A DNA stretch of 64,000 bases from Candidatus Poribacteria bacterium (GCA_022827185.1 JAJDTM010000005.1:62001-126000); one strand, 5' to 3'. Shown: positions 1 through 9,178, counted from the stretch's first letter. Notes: generated from the sequence alone by a model not told the origin. Made by a program: numbers and translations.

Positions 1-1260
1 GTAGATATCCAAAAGACTTTCATGGTCTGGCTGTCCCTGAAGTTTCGCCTCCAAATCGGCGATAGATTTTTCGAGAGTTGCCCCGTTGAGGTCTTCGCTT
101 GATTCTTGTGCGGCACCTTCCACACCCGCAGATGCCCTTAACAATTCTAAATATTGAGGTATCCGCTCACTGCGATGTAGGTAATACGGATGAAACAGAC
201 TCATATTGTGTAGATGTCCGAGTACTTCCAAGTCGGGGGTAAGGGTCAGAATGTCCACAGAGTCGGTGTAGTTTTGTCGGAGTTTCGTTGCTAAAGCGGC
301 AGCATCTGCACCTTTAGCACCTGCCTGCAGCTTGGGTAAGTCCGTGAGCAGCACCCAAACGTTCACAAAGTGCGTGTTGAGTAATTTGATAATTTTCGGT
401 GAGGAGAGCGGACCCGCTCTCAAACTTTTGCCCGACCCTCAGCAGGATTCATCGTCGAGTACACCGAATAAAAGTACCGCATGAATCGGGCGATTCGATG
501 TTTTCGCGAGTTCAACTGCATCTTCAATGGGAGTCCACTCAATTTCAGTAAATTTGTAGAGCGCGCTCTCAAATTTCTTCCCGGCTTCTTCTGCCGTGAT
601 GGCTGCTTCCCAAGCAATCGATTTTGGCTGCGGCTCTGATACTGATAGACTGCAGAGTTCCATGCGAGGCACAAACCCTATATCGACAGTTCTAAAGGCT
701 CCGATATCTACGTTGCCATTGCGGGGTGGGAGCGATAGCGTCCATTGACAAATTGTTCCACTCTTGCGGTTGATGACCAGATGTCCAGCAAATTGGGCGG
801 GTCTAAAGCGAGCACCGATGGACGCATCCAGTATGAAGTATGCGTGGATTCGGAAGACGATATCAGCATATTCAGGCGAAATTGCCCGTAAGCACGCCTT
901 TGCACCGTTTTGACCGTGTCTGAGATTCATTGTCGCGCCTGGGTGAAACTGGCGGAGAAAGGGGAGAATCCCCTCTGGATTCAGGTCCCAGACATCGCCG
1001 ACGTTAGCGGTTGATGGTGGCAGAAAGACTTGGAAATCCGTTGTGCTGTAATGTTTCAATGGTTGCGCAGGTCCGGGATTGAATAACTTTAGCCACTGTT
1101 TCCATGTCATATCCACCGGCTCTTGCCATTGTGCCTTAGTTCGATTAAACTTCTCTTCTGTTGCCCACTGCAGGTTATTCGCTGTATTTTCGATCGGATC
1201 CCAATGTGCTTTCACTGCGACAGTTGCTGAAGTGCTTAGCATAGTACGAAGGTCTATCAT
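1..1260 (-). CDS. Probable selenoprotein, thioredoxin-like C-terminal domain (C-terminus beyond window)
   Basis: The frame opens at ATG 1260 and runs 273 codons to a TGA at 439-441. It then continues for 146 sense codons, with no further stop, to the window edge. The TGA follows Glu-Ser-Cys, so the protein would read ESC-Sec-GSGKSLR inside a segment that looks like a thioredoxin-type strand plus redox motif (HAVLLFGVLDD before it). The residues after the TGA are clearly protein-like (SPKIIKLLNTHFVNVWVLL). A perfect hairpin starts 17 nt after the TGA. The first ~230 residues match no family I recognise. The start overlaps the stop of the upstream exported-protein gene by 1 nt (TAATG), so the two are co-transcribed. 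Sec insertion is inferred; the alternative is a nonsense mutation, which the hairpin and the Cys-Sec context argue against. Confidence 0.8.
404..421 (-). promoter_or_regulatory. Candidate bacterial SECIS element
   Basis: On the minus strand GAGAGCGG-GT-CCGCTCTC forms a perfect 8-bp stem, or 7 bp with a GGUC loop. The loop GU lies 26-27 nt after the last base of the UGA. Bacterial SECIS hairpins carry a G/U in a small apical loop about 15-35 nt past the UGA, and the loop here resembles the AGGUCU loop of E. coli formate dehydrogenases. It lies within the reading frame, as bacterial SECIS elements do. Confidence 0.75.
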
Positions 1261-1772
1261 TATTCACGCTTCTCCAAAAATAGTTTCTGAAATTTAGAAA
1301 CGACACCGCTTGCCACGTTTCCTAAATCATTTTTAGGAAATAGATACAAACCTGCTTGAGAATGTTCAATCAGATTTACTGTGAGGTCGTTGACACGTTC
1401 CCAATTGGACACGGCAACATCCGGTTTGAGAATACTGTTGTCAAAGTAGTCAATATACTGAACACAGGCAACAATATTACCGGTCTTTCGCTTATCTTGT
1501 CCGGCGCGTGCTTCCACGAGCACAACGGATACTACGTAGGATACACCTTTTTCTATCTCCAAAACAGCATTTATATTTTCAGTTTTACTAAATGCTTCAA
1601 GCAAATGTTCCGCGACTAAGGGTTTGAGATCGTCGTCACCTGCGATATCCAGAAGGATTTTGATTTTCTGCGGATGTTCTGATAAATCTTGGACAGGTAT
1701 GCCTTCTAATGAGATTGCTATGAAACTTAGTATTACACTAACGACAAGAAAAAGTATCAAAAACCGTTTCAT
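1260..1772 (-). CDS. Small exported protein of unknown function
   Basis: The protein has about 170 residues. It starts with MKRFLILFLVVSVILSFIAI, a typical signal peptide or signal anchor. The ATG at 1772 is preferred over a TTG further upstream because AAAGGAG lies 6 nt before it. The mature part is a mixed alpha/beta domain (GVSYVVSVVLVEARAG, VACVQYIDYFDN) that I cannot assign. Its stop overlaps the start of the selenoprotein gene by one base, so the two form an operon and the protein may act with the selenoprotein in or at the membrane. Confidence 0.75.
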   Translation of the reverse strand: MKRFLILFLVVSVILSFIAISLEGIPVQDLSEHPQKIKILLDIAGDDDLKPLVAEHLLEAFSKTENINAVLEIEKGVSYVVSVVLVEARAGQDKRKTGNIVACVQYIDYFDNSILKPDVAVSNWERVNDLTVNLIEHSQAGLYLFPKNDLGNVASGVVSKFQKLFLEKRE

Positions 1773-1831
1773 TTTGTTCTCCTTTGCCAATTTCGACTAT
1801 TCACCAATCTTCAGGGAGGAGACCCTATCCT

Positions 1832-2857
1832 TTAGGTTGGGGAGGAATGCCTGCTCCTATAGTTAAAGTTCAGGCGTGTTAGCACTTTGAAACTGTTTCG
1901 CTTGGCACTTGTTGTTAACCGTTTCCCTTCAAGGTTATAGATAGCAAACAACCCTTTTGCATTGATACCTGCCAAACGTGTTAACCCATGTTTGACATGC
2001 TTGACGAGTGTATGCTTTATGAGTCCATTCGCCAACACTGTTCCACCATACCTTGACCGGATTCCGCCCTTTTTCGGTTGTTCTCGGTGTAAAGCCCTTC
2101 GCTGAATAGATATGGGTGATATACAAAATATAGATGTGTTATCCACAACTCCATCACCCCCAACTGTGTGATGTGCCAGGCACCAACTATCTACGCAATG
2201 TGCCTCAAAAGTCTCCGATTGTTTCTTTGACGACTTCTTGAGACCTAATCTATCGCGTATCTCTTTGGTTTGCCACCCTTGAAGGGTTAGCAGGTTCCAA
2301 CGTTTTTCTATTTCTCTGTAAAACCACTGCTTACCGACTTCAAGCGGACTGAAAGACCGATTCCACGTTTTCGCATGTTGTATCGTCCTTGCTTTTATAT
2401 CCTCTACACAGACGTGTGTGATTGGATAAAGTTTGGATAACCAATCAAGGATCCGAAGTTTCCAATCCCACCGCGCACGCGTGCCAGCAGGGATACGCTC
2501 TCGGTTGGCAAGTCTATTTTCCCTGTTTTTTCGGTTCGGACACTGCCGGGAACGCCGACTTCTCCGCAACTCACGACGCTTGGCAATCTTCTTCCCGACT
2601 TTATTATGTGCGTCTGCTTGCACATTCAAGTAGGTATCAGATTCAGACTTCACTGTAAAGCCCTCTTTTTGACTACCAGGGTCTACACCCACGACTATAT
2701 CTTGCTTATATTCTGGCGTAGCATAGTTGAGTCTGATACAAAATATACCATTAGACCAATACGGCGTTGCTAAACCTTTCTTAATCAGCATACCCGCCTT
2801 ATTTGGATGTGTCGGCATCAACTTTTCGCCGAACTTACTTTTGACTGGAACAAACAT
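1832..2857 (-). CDS. isrB: IsrB-type RNA-guided nuclease homologue (PLMP + RuvC, no HNH)
   Basis: The protein has 341 residues from the start MFVPVK; the same start is used by the second copy. It shows a PLMP-type N-terminus (LMPTHPNKA, residues 13-21), RuvC-I VVGVDPGS with Asp59, an arginine-rich bridge helix (about 92-116), RuvC-II CVEDI with Glu152, and RuvC-III HCVDSW with Asp223. Only ~70 residues separate RuvC-II and RuvC-III, too few for the HNH domain of IscB, so this fits IsrB rather than IscB. All three acidic RuvC residues are present. IsrB is known as a nickase guided by an omega RNA encoded upstream. A longer in-frame start at 3043 is possible but runs through the conserved RNA region, so I reject it. 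Confidence 0.85.
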   Translation of the reverse strand: MFVPVKSKFGEKLMPTHPNKAGMLIKKGLATPYWSNGIFCIRLNYATPEYKQDIVVGVDPGSQKEGFTVKSESDTYLNVQADAHNKVGKKIAKRRELRRSRRSRQCPNRKNRENRLANRERIPAGTRARWDWKLRILDWLSKLYPITHVCVEDIKARTIQHAKTWNRSFSPLEVGKQWFYREIEKRWNLLTLQGWQTKEIRDRLGLKKSSKKQSETFEAHCVDSWCLAHHTVGGDGVVDNTSIFCISPISIQRRALHREQPKKGGIRSRYGGTVLANGLIKHTLVKHVKHGLTRLAGINAKGLFAIYNLEGKRLTTSAKRNSFKVLTRLNFNYRSRHSSPT

Positions 2858-3065
2858 AGTTTGTAATCTCCCTTCCGGGTTGTGTGTTGCCCCTTCCAGA
2901 TCACGGTATCGAAGTGGAATCAGACGAGGGGAGTATCCGAAACATTGCTCAGGCGACCACGCCAAGATACCGCGATATATTACTGTAGTCAACAGTTTAA
3001 CTTGTGAAGTGGACGTTTGGTATACGCTTTGCACAAGCCCCATGCTTAGCTTGGGGTTATTGACT
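2858..3065 (-). ncRNA. Candidate omega RNA scaffold of IsrB copy 1
   Basis: About 200 nt directly upstream of isrB are strongly conserved with the same region of copy 2, yet the reading frame there is not shared, which points to RNA or DNA conservation rather than protein. In IscB/IsrB systems the omega RNA is encoded here, and its 5' end reads a guide from DNA flanking the element. The guide of this copy would come from the minus strand just beyond 3065, which is the end of the M56 coding sequence. Confidence 0.65.
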
Positions 3066-5390
3066 CTCGGTCTTATCCTTGAGTGCTTCCACTACCAGTT
3101 GTTCTAACTTCACGCCTCTTGCTTTGCTTGAAATTAATGTGCCGTCTCTGGCGATGAGACACGGTGCAGGGATGGAGCGAATATGATACTGTTGGACAAG
3201 AGGACTTTTCCATTTTTGTCCGCTGAAAATTTGCCGCCACTGGATGTCATTCTCCCTGAGATAGTTTCGCAGTCTCGTTTCATCGGTGTCAAGGTTAACC
3301 CCGATGATGTCAAATCCTTGATTTTTATAGGTATCGTACATCCTTTTCACATTCGGTATTTCCGCGAGGGAAGGTCCGCACCAAACAGCCCAGAAATCGA
3401 GTAGGACGACTTTCCCTCGATATTGCTGGAGCGAAATAGGTTTCCCATCAAGATCAGTTGCAGAAAAGTCAGACACAACCTTTCCAACCAGTTCTGTCAT
3501 AGGATTAACCTTTTTCCGATATTCTTCAGCAAGTTCGGAATTGCCGAGTTCTTCATGAATTCGGGCAAGTTCATCAAGAACATAGTAGTTGTCGGGATAC
3601 CTTTCCTCAAGTTTCTCGAAAACCGCAAGTACTTCTTCATCCCGGTTTGCCATCCCAAGCATCGTGCGGAGCAGAAAATGTGCCTGAAGGTCGTCGGGTT
3701 TTATAGCAGATTTGAAACGATTAATAAGTCTGTTGGCATCTTCCTGCCGTCCAACTTCAATATAGAGACGGACGAGCGAAAAGTAGAGATTGAAGGAAGG
3801 TTCATTGTCCTGTTGTCGTTGAAGTCCGGCTTCTAAGGCGGTGATGGTTTCTTCAGGCGTTCCATACATATCTTCTGGTGTTCGTTCCCAGACATTGGAT
3901 GACTGGTAAACCTTGAAGGAAAAACTCAGGTTTAGACAAGCAAACGATTGATTCGTATGATGTCGACACCGCGCGAGTGGTATAACATCGCCATATATAG
4001 CGATGTTTTCCCGCGTTCTTTCTCGATACCCGGTGTGAAACTGGTAGCCATAACTCACAGGCATCCTCGGATCTGCGTTGATAAGAAAGAGTGGCTTGCC
4101 GCCTTTGGTATCCGCCGGACAGAGTAGGCTGTTTGCATCTGCCAAGTATTTCGGGTGAAGATCTGAGAGCCACTGCGGAAAATCGTTGTGTTCTTTCTGG
4201 TAGATTTGAATCGCCTTACCGATCGCGAGCAAATTTTGGGTGCAGATTTCAATATATTTCTGGTCCTGCTTTAAATCTGTGTCTTGTTCATGCGCGTTGG
4301 GTTTTGGTGACAACGCCTCTGACGTTGGTTGGGATTTGAATGTCTCCTCTGGGTTAATCGCTTGTGCCAGACGCACCGTGCCCATTGGGACGGCAAAACA
4401 GATGAAAACGAGCAACCCGATACCCGCAGCAACCTTTGTCACCGGATGCCGATTCAGGTTTTCAGCGAGAACGGTTCGGAGTCGTCTTTCAATTTTTGAG
4501 GAATGCGCTATCGCGACAGCTGCACGCGAAGTCGCCTTTGCTATTTTCACGTTGCGTGTAATATCAAGCAGAAGTTGCGCGTAGTCGTTTGATTGATATC
4601 CGGCGTTTAGTACCTGGTCGTCGCAGGCTTGCTCTGCTTCTATCCGTACCCGATGTGCAACAAACCATACGAGCGGATTAAACCAGTAGACTGCGCACAT
4701 TATCTGTGTGACCATTAGCATCGTCCAATCCCATCGTTTGATGTGCGCCAATTCGTGGAGTAGCACAGCGCGGAGCCGTTCGGTTTGCCATTGATCTGCA
4801 TCAACTGGCAGCAAGATGACAGGGCGTAAGAAGCCCCAAACCATTGGTACTGTAATCCTATTGCTGAGACGGACATTTGCTCGTTGATTCCAATTAGATC
4901 GGCACTGCGCAACAGCGCGACTAAAGTTGTTACCACGAGCAGAGATCTGCCAGACAGCACCGATTCCAACAATCAAACGGATAAGCAGAAACAGGCCGGC
5001 ACCTGCCCAGACTATCGCCATCCAGTCTGTCCAATGCAGTGCGGTGAAGGGGTTGCTCTGACCTGTCAGGGAGTTAGGTTGAGGCTGTGTTGATGTGATT
5101 GGTATTGACGATACTGGCTTTGGTGACAATTGGCTCTGCACAATTGAAACGGGTGTTTCCACTGGTAGAATACCGAGTTCCCACTTCGGGAGCACGAAAG
5201 AAAACAGTGGGACGATGAGGCATCCGACAATTGCCATGCTCCAAACGAAACCGCGGACCGCCGCCGATTTGCGACGGAGGCAAAATGCGAATAAACCCGC
5301 AACGGCGAAGATCACAAAACTTTTCATCGTGGTGTCAATAAGAAATTTCAGCAATGGGTCTGCATAGAGCGTCTCAATGAATCGCATCAT
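3057..5390 (-). CDS. BlaR1-like M56 metallopeptidase sensor fused to a C-terminal redoxin domain
   Basis: The protein has 777 residues. N-terminal membrane segments (about 22-67 and 121-150) are followed by the M56 zinc site HELAH (~212-216) with a further EAEQACDD glutamate (~252) and another membrane segment near 310-330. The extracytoplasmic part holds a pseudopilin-like segment (QNLLAIGKAIQIYQKEH), TPR-like helices and a TlpA/AhpC-type redoxin domain whose motif reads WCGPS. It therefore keeps the first cysteine but lacks the second. M56 proteins of the BlaR1 type sense an external signal and lead to cleavage of a BlaI repressor. The ATG overlaps the stop of the blaI-like gene, so the two form a pair. 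The final Ser-Gln-stop lies in sequence shared with IsrB element ends. Confidence 0.88.
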   Translation of the reverse strand: MMRFIETLYADPLLKFLIDTTMKSFVIFAVAGLFAFCLRRKSAAVRGFVWSMAIVGCLIVPLFSFVLPKWELGILPVETPVSIVQSQLSPKPVSSIPITSTQPQPNSLTGQSNPFTALHWTDWMAIVWAGAGLFLLIRLIVGIGAVWQISARGNNFSRAVAQCRSNWNQRANVRLSNRITVPMVWGFLRPVILLPVDADQWQTERLRAVLLHELAHIKRWDWTMLMVTQIMCAVYWFNPLVWFVAHRVRIEAEQACDDQVLNAGYQSNDYAQLLLDITRNVKIAKATSRAAVAIAHSSKIERRLRTVLAENLNRHPVTKVAAGIGLLVFICFAVPMGTVRLAQAINPEETFKSQPTSEALSPKPNAHEQDTDLKQDQKYIEICTQNLLAIGKAIQIYQKEHNDFPQWLSDLHPKYLADANSLLCPADTKGGKPLFLINADPRMPVSYGYQFHTGYRERTRENIAIYGDVIPLARCRHHTNQSFACLNLSFSFKVYQSSNVWERTPEDMYGTPEETITALEAGLQRQQDNEPSFNLYFSLVRLYIEVGRQEDANRLINRFKSAIKPDDLQAHFLLRTMLGMANRDEEVLAVFEKLEERYPDNYYVLDELARIHEELGNSELAEEYRKKVNPMTELVGKVVSDFSATDLDGKPISLQQYRGKVVLLDFWAVWCGPSLAEIPNVKRMYDTYKNQGFDIIGVNLDTDETRLRNYLRENDIQWRQIFSGQKWKSPLVQQYHIRSIPAPCLIARDGTLISSKARGVKLEQLVVEALKDKTESQ

Positions 5391-5776
5391 GACGGGGTGT
5401 CTCCTTTTTTCGCTTGCTCAATGAGTTGGCTTAAACGGTCAAGTTCCTCATCCGAAAGGTCAACCTCGGAAACCAGTGCGATGACCGTTTTCTCAATGGA
5501 TTTATCAAAAAACGTCTGAAAAATCTGTTTGAGCGCGGAACGTCCTGCAAGATGGCGGGGTTGCGTTGGACGATAGATATAACGTTTGCCATCTTTTTCG
5601 TGGGTGAGGTATCCCTTCTCCTCCAAGATTCCCAACAGTGCCCGAACTGTAGAGTAAGTTGGTGGATCGGGGAGGTCTTTGAGCACATCGGCAACGGAAA
5701 CGCGACCGCGTTGGTAGACGATATCCATGATTTGCCGTTCCCGACGACTCAGTTTGACGGTCCCGTAGTCTTCCAT
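5387..5776 (-). CDS. BlaI/MecI family transcriptional repressor
   Basis: The protein has 129 residues, the usual length for BlaI/MecI. The winged-helix part has LSRRERQIMDIVYQRG, then YSTVRALLGILEEKGYL (recognition helix and wing), then DGKRYIYRP. The C-terminal half is the dimerisation region in which BlaI is normally cleaved. AGAGGTG lies just before ATG 5776. It overlaps the following M56 gene by 4 nt. Four palindromes of GCTAA-N-TTAGC type lie 22-155 bp upstream and match BlaI-box architecture, so it probably represses its own operon. Confidence 0.93.
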   Translation of the reverse strand: MEDYGTVKLSRRERQIMDIVYQRGRVSVADVLKDLPDPPTYSTVRALLGILEEKGYLTHEKDGKRYIYRPTQPRHLAGRSALKQIFQTFFDKSIEKTVIALVSEVDLSDEELDRLSQLIEQAKKGDTPS

Positions 5777-5797
5777 TTTTTCACCTCTTTTGGCAAC

Positions 5798-5930
5798 GTG
5801 CTAATATTTAGCACTTATGAAGACCTTGAATCAAGGGATATGCTAAAAATTTAGCATAAATTGAGTAATATGCTAATATTTTAGCATTTACGAAAAACGA
5901 TGTCAAGGGATATGCTAAAAATTTAGCATA
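5798..5930. promoter_or_regulatory. Four BlaI-type operator palindromes
   Basis: Perfect or near-perfect palindromes occur at 5798-5814 (GTGCTAATATTTAGCAC), 5839-5858 (TATGCTAAAAATTTAGCATA), 5870-5887 (ATGCTAATATTTTAGCAT) and 5911-5930, the last identical to the second. All share the half-site GCTAA. The first is 22 bp upstream of the blaI start codon. Sites 2 and 4 are preceded by the same TCAAGGGA sequence. The cluster occupies most of the intergenic gap and should hold the blaI-M56 promoter. Confidence 0.85.
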
Positions 5931-6062
5931 AATGAATGAAGCGGACGATTGATCCGTTTGCAAGTGCCACAATGAAACTTTCTGTTGACGCGCAGATACC
6001 AATGTTTCTCTGGCTGCCTCTTGAATTTTCGACTATTGAAATGGATAAAGGTAGGAAAACCT

Positions 6063-7448
6063 TTAAATCTCAACGCGCACGAACGCGAGATACGCACCCG
6101 CCAGTAAAATGACGACAAACAGCGTCAAGAGCAGCAACTCCATCGCAGCGGTGTTGAAGTCCTTACTGATGTTGCGTGTGTCTTCAAATCTCGGTACCGC
6201 CTCTGGATTGACGGGTTTCTGGGACATCCCCTCGCGAACGCCCATGATATGACGACTATCGGGATCACCTCTCTCCATATCAACGACGAATTCTCGGTAT
6301 TCACGGGCGTAACGCTGAGCATTCTCAGTAAATTGCTGGTACCGATCCAGACCTGTTCCAGCGAACGCCTCAAGGAGATGCTGGAGGAGTGCCGCGGGTG
6401 AGATACGGGTAATGGCACGCGCACGTTGAACTTGGTTAATCTTAAAAGTTAAGTACTCCCCAGCCACGCGCTCGCCCCTTACTGCTATTTTCGTGTGCCA
6501 CTCACCTCTTATCCTTAACATTTCTTCGTCATTTGACTGGTACCAGGCGTATCGCCAAGTTCTCCGAAGTTTGTGATAACTTTGGCCGTATCGGTCAAAA
6601 TATTCATGGCGAGACATGGATGATGAAAAGCCGCTCGCAAGTGAGGCAAGTGTGCTGGGCATAAAAACGACAAAAGTGACCCACGCCAACAGAAGTATCA
6701 CAAGACTTACGGCACTCCGTTGCACACGCGCTGAGACTAACAACCCTAACGCCAGAAACAGACACGTGTACAAAAGCGCGATAAAGAGGATGATACCTAA
6801 GCGTCCCCAGGCTTCAGTATTCAGGTGAACCTCACTTGCGGTGGAAATCATTAGGAGGTTCACCAACACAGCAAGCATGAAGGGAATGGTCGTACTTATT
6901 AACGCTCCCAGAAACTTACCGATCAGCACCGTATGTCTTGGGATTGCATTTGCCAACGTTAATCGAAGCGTGCCGTGCTCGCGTTCGCCGGAGATCGCGT
7001 CAAATGTAAATAAGAGCGCGATGAGACTCAAGACATAACCGATGATAAACGTCCAATCGATTTGGGAAACGTCGGGTCCAACATTCTTCATATTTATGTT
7101 GGCATCTGGATATTTCAGACTCCAGAATCCCCGGCCACCAGAAGGGGCATCAACCCTATCGGGTAAAAGGGTTTCTCCACCGGCTGCGCAGAAATGGAGA
7201 GGAGACGGTTTTTTGTAAAGCGTTCCGGGGCCCTCGTGTGCCAGTGCATAGAGACTGGCGTCGGCGCGAGCCGTTAATTGGTTCATGGATGCAGTGACAG
7301 CGTCGTGATACTTCTGAACCCGTTTGGGATGCTCTCGGATATGTCTCACGGCATTGGTTACCATCAGTGCCAGCAGCAACACGGTCGTCAGTGCAAATCG
7401 GAGGCTATTCAAGTTATTATAGAGTTCACGTTTTGTAATATGCCACAT
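6063..7448 (-). CDS. ABC-2 type transporter permease A, module 1
   Basis: The protein has 461 residues. It opens with MWHITKRELYNNLNSLRFA and a first membrane segment, then a large external loop (about 45-125), four or more membrane segments (WTFIIGYVLSLIALLF and onward), another long soluble loop and a C-terminal membrane segment (LLLLTLFVVILLAGAYLAF). The signature AISGEREHGTLRLTLANAIPR is the cytoplasmic motif of ABC-2 permeases such as NosY. It is the closest paralogue of the genes at 13478 and 18791. The 5' side abuts a palindromic repeat and no clear ribosome site is visible. No ATPase gene is nearby. Confidence 0.88.
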   Translation of the reverse strand: MWHITKRELYNNLNSLRFALTTVLLLALMVTNAVRHIREHPKRVQKYHDAVTASMNQLTARADASLYALAHEGPGTLYKKPSPLHFCAAGGETLLPDRVDAPSGGRGFWSLKYPDANINMKNVGPDVSQIDWTFIIGYVLSLIALLFTFDAISGEREHGTLRLTLANAIPRHTVLIGKFLGALISTTIPFMLAVLVNLLMISTASEVHLNTEAWGRLGIILFIALLYTCLFLALGLLVSARVQRSAVSLVILLLAWVTFVVFMPSTLASLASGFSSSMSRHEYFDRYGQSYHKLRRTWRYAWYQSNDEEMLRIRGEWHTKIAVRGERVAGEYLTFKINQVQRARAITRISPAALLQHLLEAFAGTGLDRYQQFTENAQRYAREYREFVVDMERGDPDSRHIMGVREGMSQKPVNPEAVPRFEDTRNISKDFNTAAMELLLLTLFVVILLAGAYLAFVRVEI

Positions 7449-7655
7449 AAGTTAACAGTAACCAGTAACCAGTTAACAGTTTTCAGTCAAGAGGCTATCG
7501 TTTGGATTTCAGCTCTCAGTTTTAATAGTTACCAATTCTCAGTACGGATTACTGCGTAATTCTTTCAGTCGTCAGTTAATACCTTGTGGCAGCATTTGCT
7601 GTTCTCTCCACAAACCTCTTAACTGAAAACTGGAAACTGGAAACTGGAAACTACT
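7449..7655. repeat. Palindromic CAGTTATCAG-type array between permease genes
   Basis: The left arm (about 7451-7494) contains repeated CAGTAAC/CAGTT units ending TTTTCAGTCAAGAGG. The right arm (7615-7652) is its inverted match, CCTCTTAACTGAAAACTGG followed by repeated AAACTGG. The unit fills the gap between permease B and permease A exactly. Similar arrays occupy the equivalent gap in modules 2 and 3. Confidence 0.75.
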
Positions 7656-9167
7656 TCACACTTCACTTTTGATAAAAACCAGAAATATCGCTATAAAGAG
7701 AAAGACATTCATCATGAACAGCAGAAACAGATCCGACACCGCTCGTTTTGCATTGATGCCTATGTCGCTTCTCTGAAAAGAGAACTGCGGGAGTGTGTCC
7801 CAATCGACGGCACGCTGATCGGCAGAAAACCACTGTCGAGACGCAAATATCTTTTCATCATGAAAGTAATTGATGATGGCTTGTCGGTAGCGTTGCGCCG
7901 CTGTGAAAAAATCTTGGATGCCATTGAGGTCGGTGCCTGCCCACGCTTCGGTTGCGGTATCATACAACCCCGCGGGTGAGAACTTCAACAACATTCGCCC
8001 TCTGTTTGCCGGTTGGACGTAGATCGTCTCGAGTGCAGGCTTTCGGATGAGCCATGTTCGTTCCGCGGTATTGACCGTTAGCGGTCCAAAGGAGCGGAAA
8101 TAATTCTGGACGTGCGGCACATAAGGTTCAAATTCCGCATCAATCGTTTCAAGGTCGCTTGAAGCACGTCTGATGGAGTGAAACACTAAACGTGATGGCA
8201 CGTCTGATATCGCCCCATAAATGTAATTTCCCCAACCTTCTGCTGACAGGACAGGGTCGTTGCGGAGAAACTGCTCCGACTCTCTCTCAAATTCCTCCCA
8301 GATCCGTTTCACCTGATGGTAAGCGGCGGATTCCGTGTCCGTGCGCGGGGCAGTATCAACTGCGGTGAGAATTATATTGGGGTAGACGAGCACTAAGAAC
8401 CCCCAGACGAACATCGAGAGGATGAGCGCAGTACTGGTTCGGCGCGTAATTGCAGAAATGAGCATGCCGATGAGGTAGAACAGTGATAGATAGGCGAGCG
8501 ACGTCAAAACAATCCCACCGATACGCAGAAAATCATCGGTGTTCAGCGAAATCATAGCGGATGTCGTCAGCAAAATGAACATCAGGAGCAGACTCATCAC
8601 CAACGGCACGAGCAAGCACACCATCGCACCGATATATTTGGCTAACAGGATGACCCCACGTCCCACAGGATGGGTGAGTACCAAGCGGAGGGTGCCGTGT
8701 TCGTATTCTCCAGCGATAGCATCGTAGGCGAAAATAAGTGCCAGTAGGCTAAGAATCCCTTGAAAAATAAGGACAATATCAATTGAAGTGAGGATGTTGA
8801 AAAGTGGATTGTCCGCCGCGTACTTTTTGGCATCCCAAATTGTCGGCGTAAAAGTATGGGAAACTCTAATTTTGTTCCCCAATCGCTTATCCAAACCGGT
8901 GTTGAAAATGCTCAACGGGTTCGGCGGCCGGTCAACGTGCATCCCCCACGAACCAAGCATTGCGTATGAATAGGTTTTGCTCTCCTGCCAGAGTTCCTGC
9001 CGGTGAGTTTTGACAGCGGTGTTATAATCCGCCAACCGTTGTTCATAATCGTTGATGAGCACAACGGTATTCGCAACGACAAGCAACAGCATAATCACAA
9101 CAGCTGCCGCAAATCGGAACGTCATGAGATTGTCAAGGAGTTCTCGCCGAATGAGTGTCAGAAACAT
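7656..9167 (-). CDS. ABC-2 type transporter permease B, module 1
   Basis: The protein has 503 residues with the layout of permease A: one N-terminal membrane segment (FAAAVVIMLLLVVANTVVL), an external loop to ~135, a block of membrane helices, a long external loop (about 275-465) and a last helix. AIAGEYEHGTLRLVLTHPV is the ABC-2 cytoplasmic motif. It starts 11 bp after the stop of the sigma-factor gene, so it is translated from the same transcript. It is nearly identical to the gene at 14985. The two unlike permeases A and B probably form a heterodimer (inference). Confidence 0.88.
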   Translation of the reverse strand: MFLTLIRRELLDNLMTFRFAAAVVIMLLLVVANTVVLINDYEQRLADYNTAVKTHRQELWQESKTYSYAMLGSWGMHVDRPPNPLSIFNTGLDKRLGNKIRVSHTFTPTIWDAKKYAADNPLFNILTSIDIVLIFQGILSLLALIFAYDAIAGEYEHGTLRLVLTHPVGRGVILLAKYIGAMVCLLVPLVMSLLLMFILLTTSAMISLNTDDFLRIGGIVLTSLAYLSLFYLIGMLISAITRRTSTALILSMFVWGFLVLVYPNIILTAVDTAPRTDTESAAYHQVKRIWEEFERESEQFLRNDPVLSAEGWGNYIYGAISDVPSRLVFHSIRRASSDLETIDAEFEPYVPHVQNYFRSFGPLTVNTAERTWLIRKPALETIYVQPANRGRMLLKFSPAGLYDTATEAWAGTDLNGIQDFFTAAQRYRQAIINYFHDEKIFASRQWFSADQRAVDWDTLPQFSFQRSDIGINAKRAVSDLFLLFMMNVFLFIAIFLVFIKSEV

Positions 9168-9178
9168 TACATTATCAC

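Larger units (their letters stand above)
1807..3065 (-). mobile_element. IS200/IS605-type element carrying isrB, copy 1
   Basis: The element is about 1.26 kb. Its boundaries come from alignment with the second copy at 33311-34574: similarity starts at ATCTTCAGG on the left and ends after TTATTGACT on the right. Both ends carry small hairpins (ACCCTATCCTTTAGGTTGGGG on the left; CCCCATGCTTAGCTTGGGG on the right), as in the subterminal hairpins of IS605-family elements. No Y1 transposase (TnpA) is present, so movement would need one supplied in trans. The right end sits exactly at the 3' end of the M56 gene. Confidence 0.85.

Noticed and set aside
2858..3043. N-terminal extension of isrB copy 1 by 62 codons
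   Set aside because: The same region of copy 2 is conserved as DNA but not in frame, and both copies share the start MFVPVK. The region is better explained as omega RNA.
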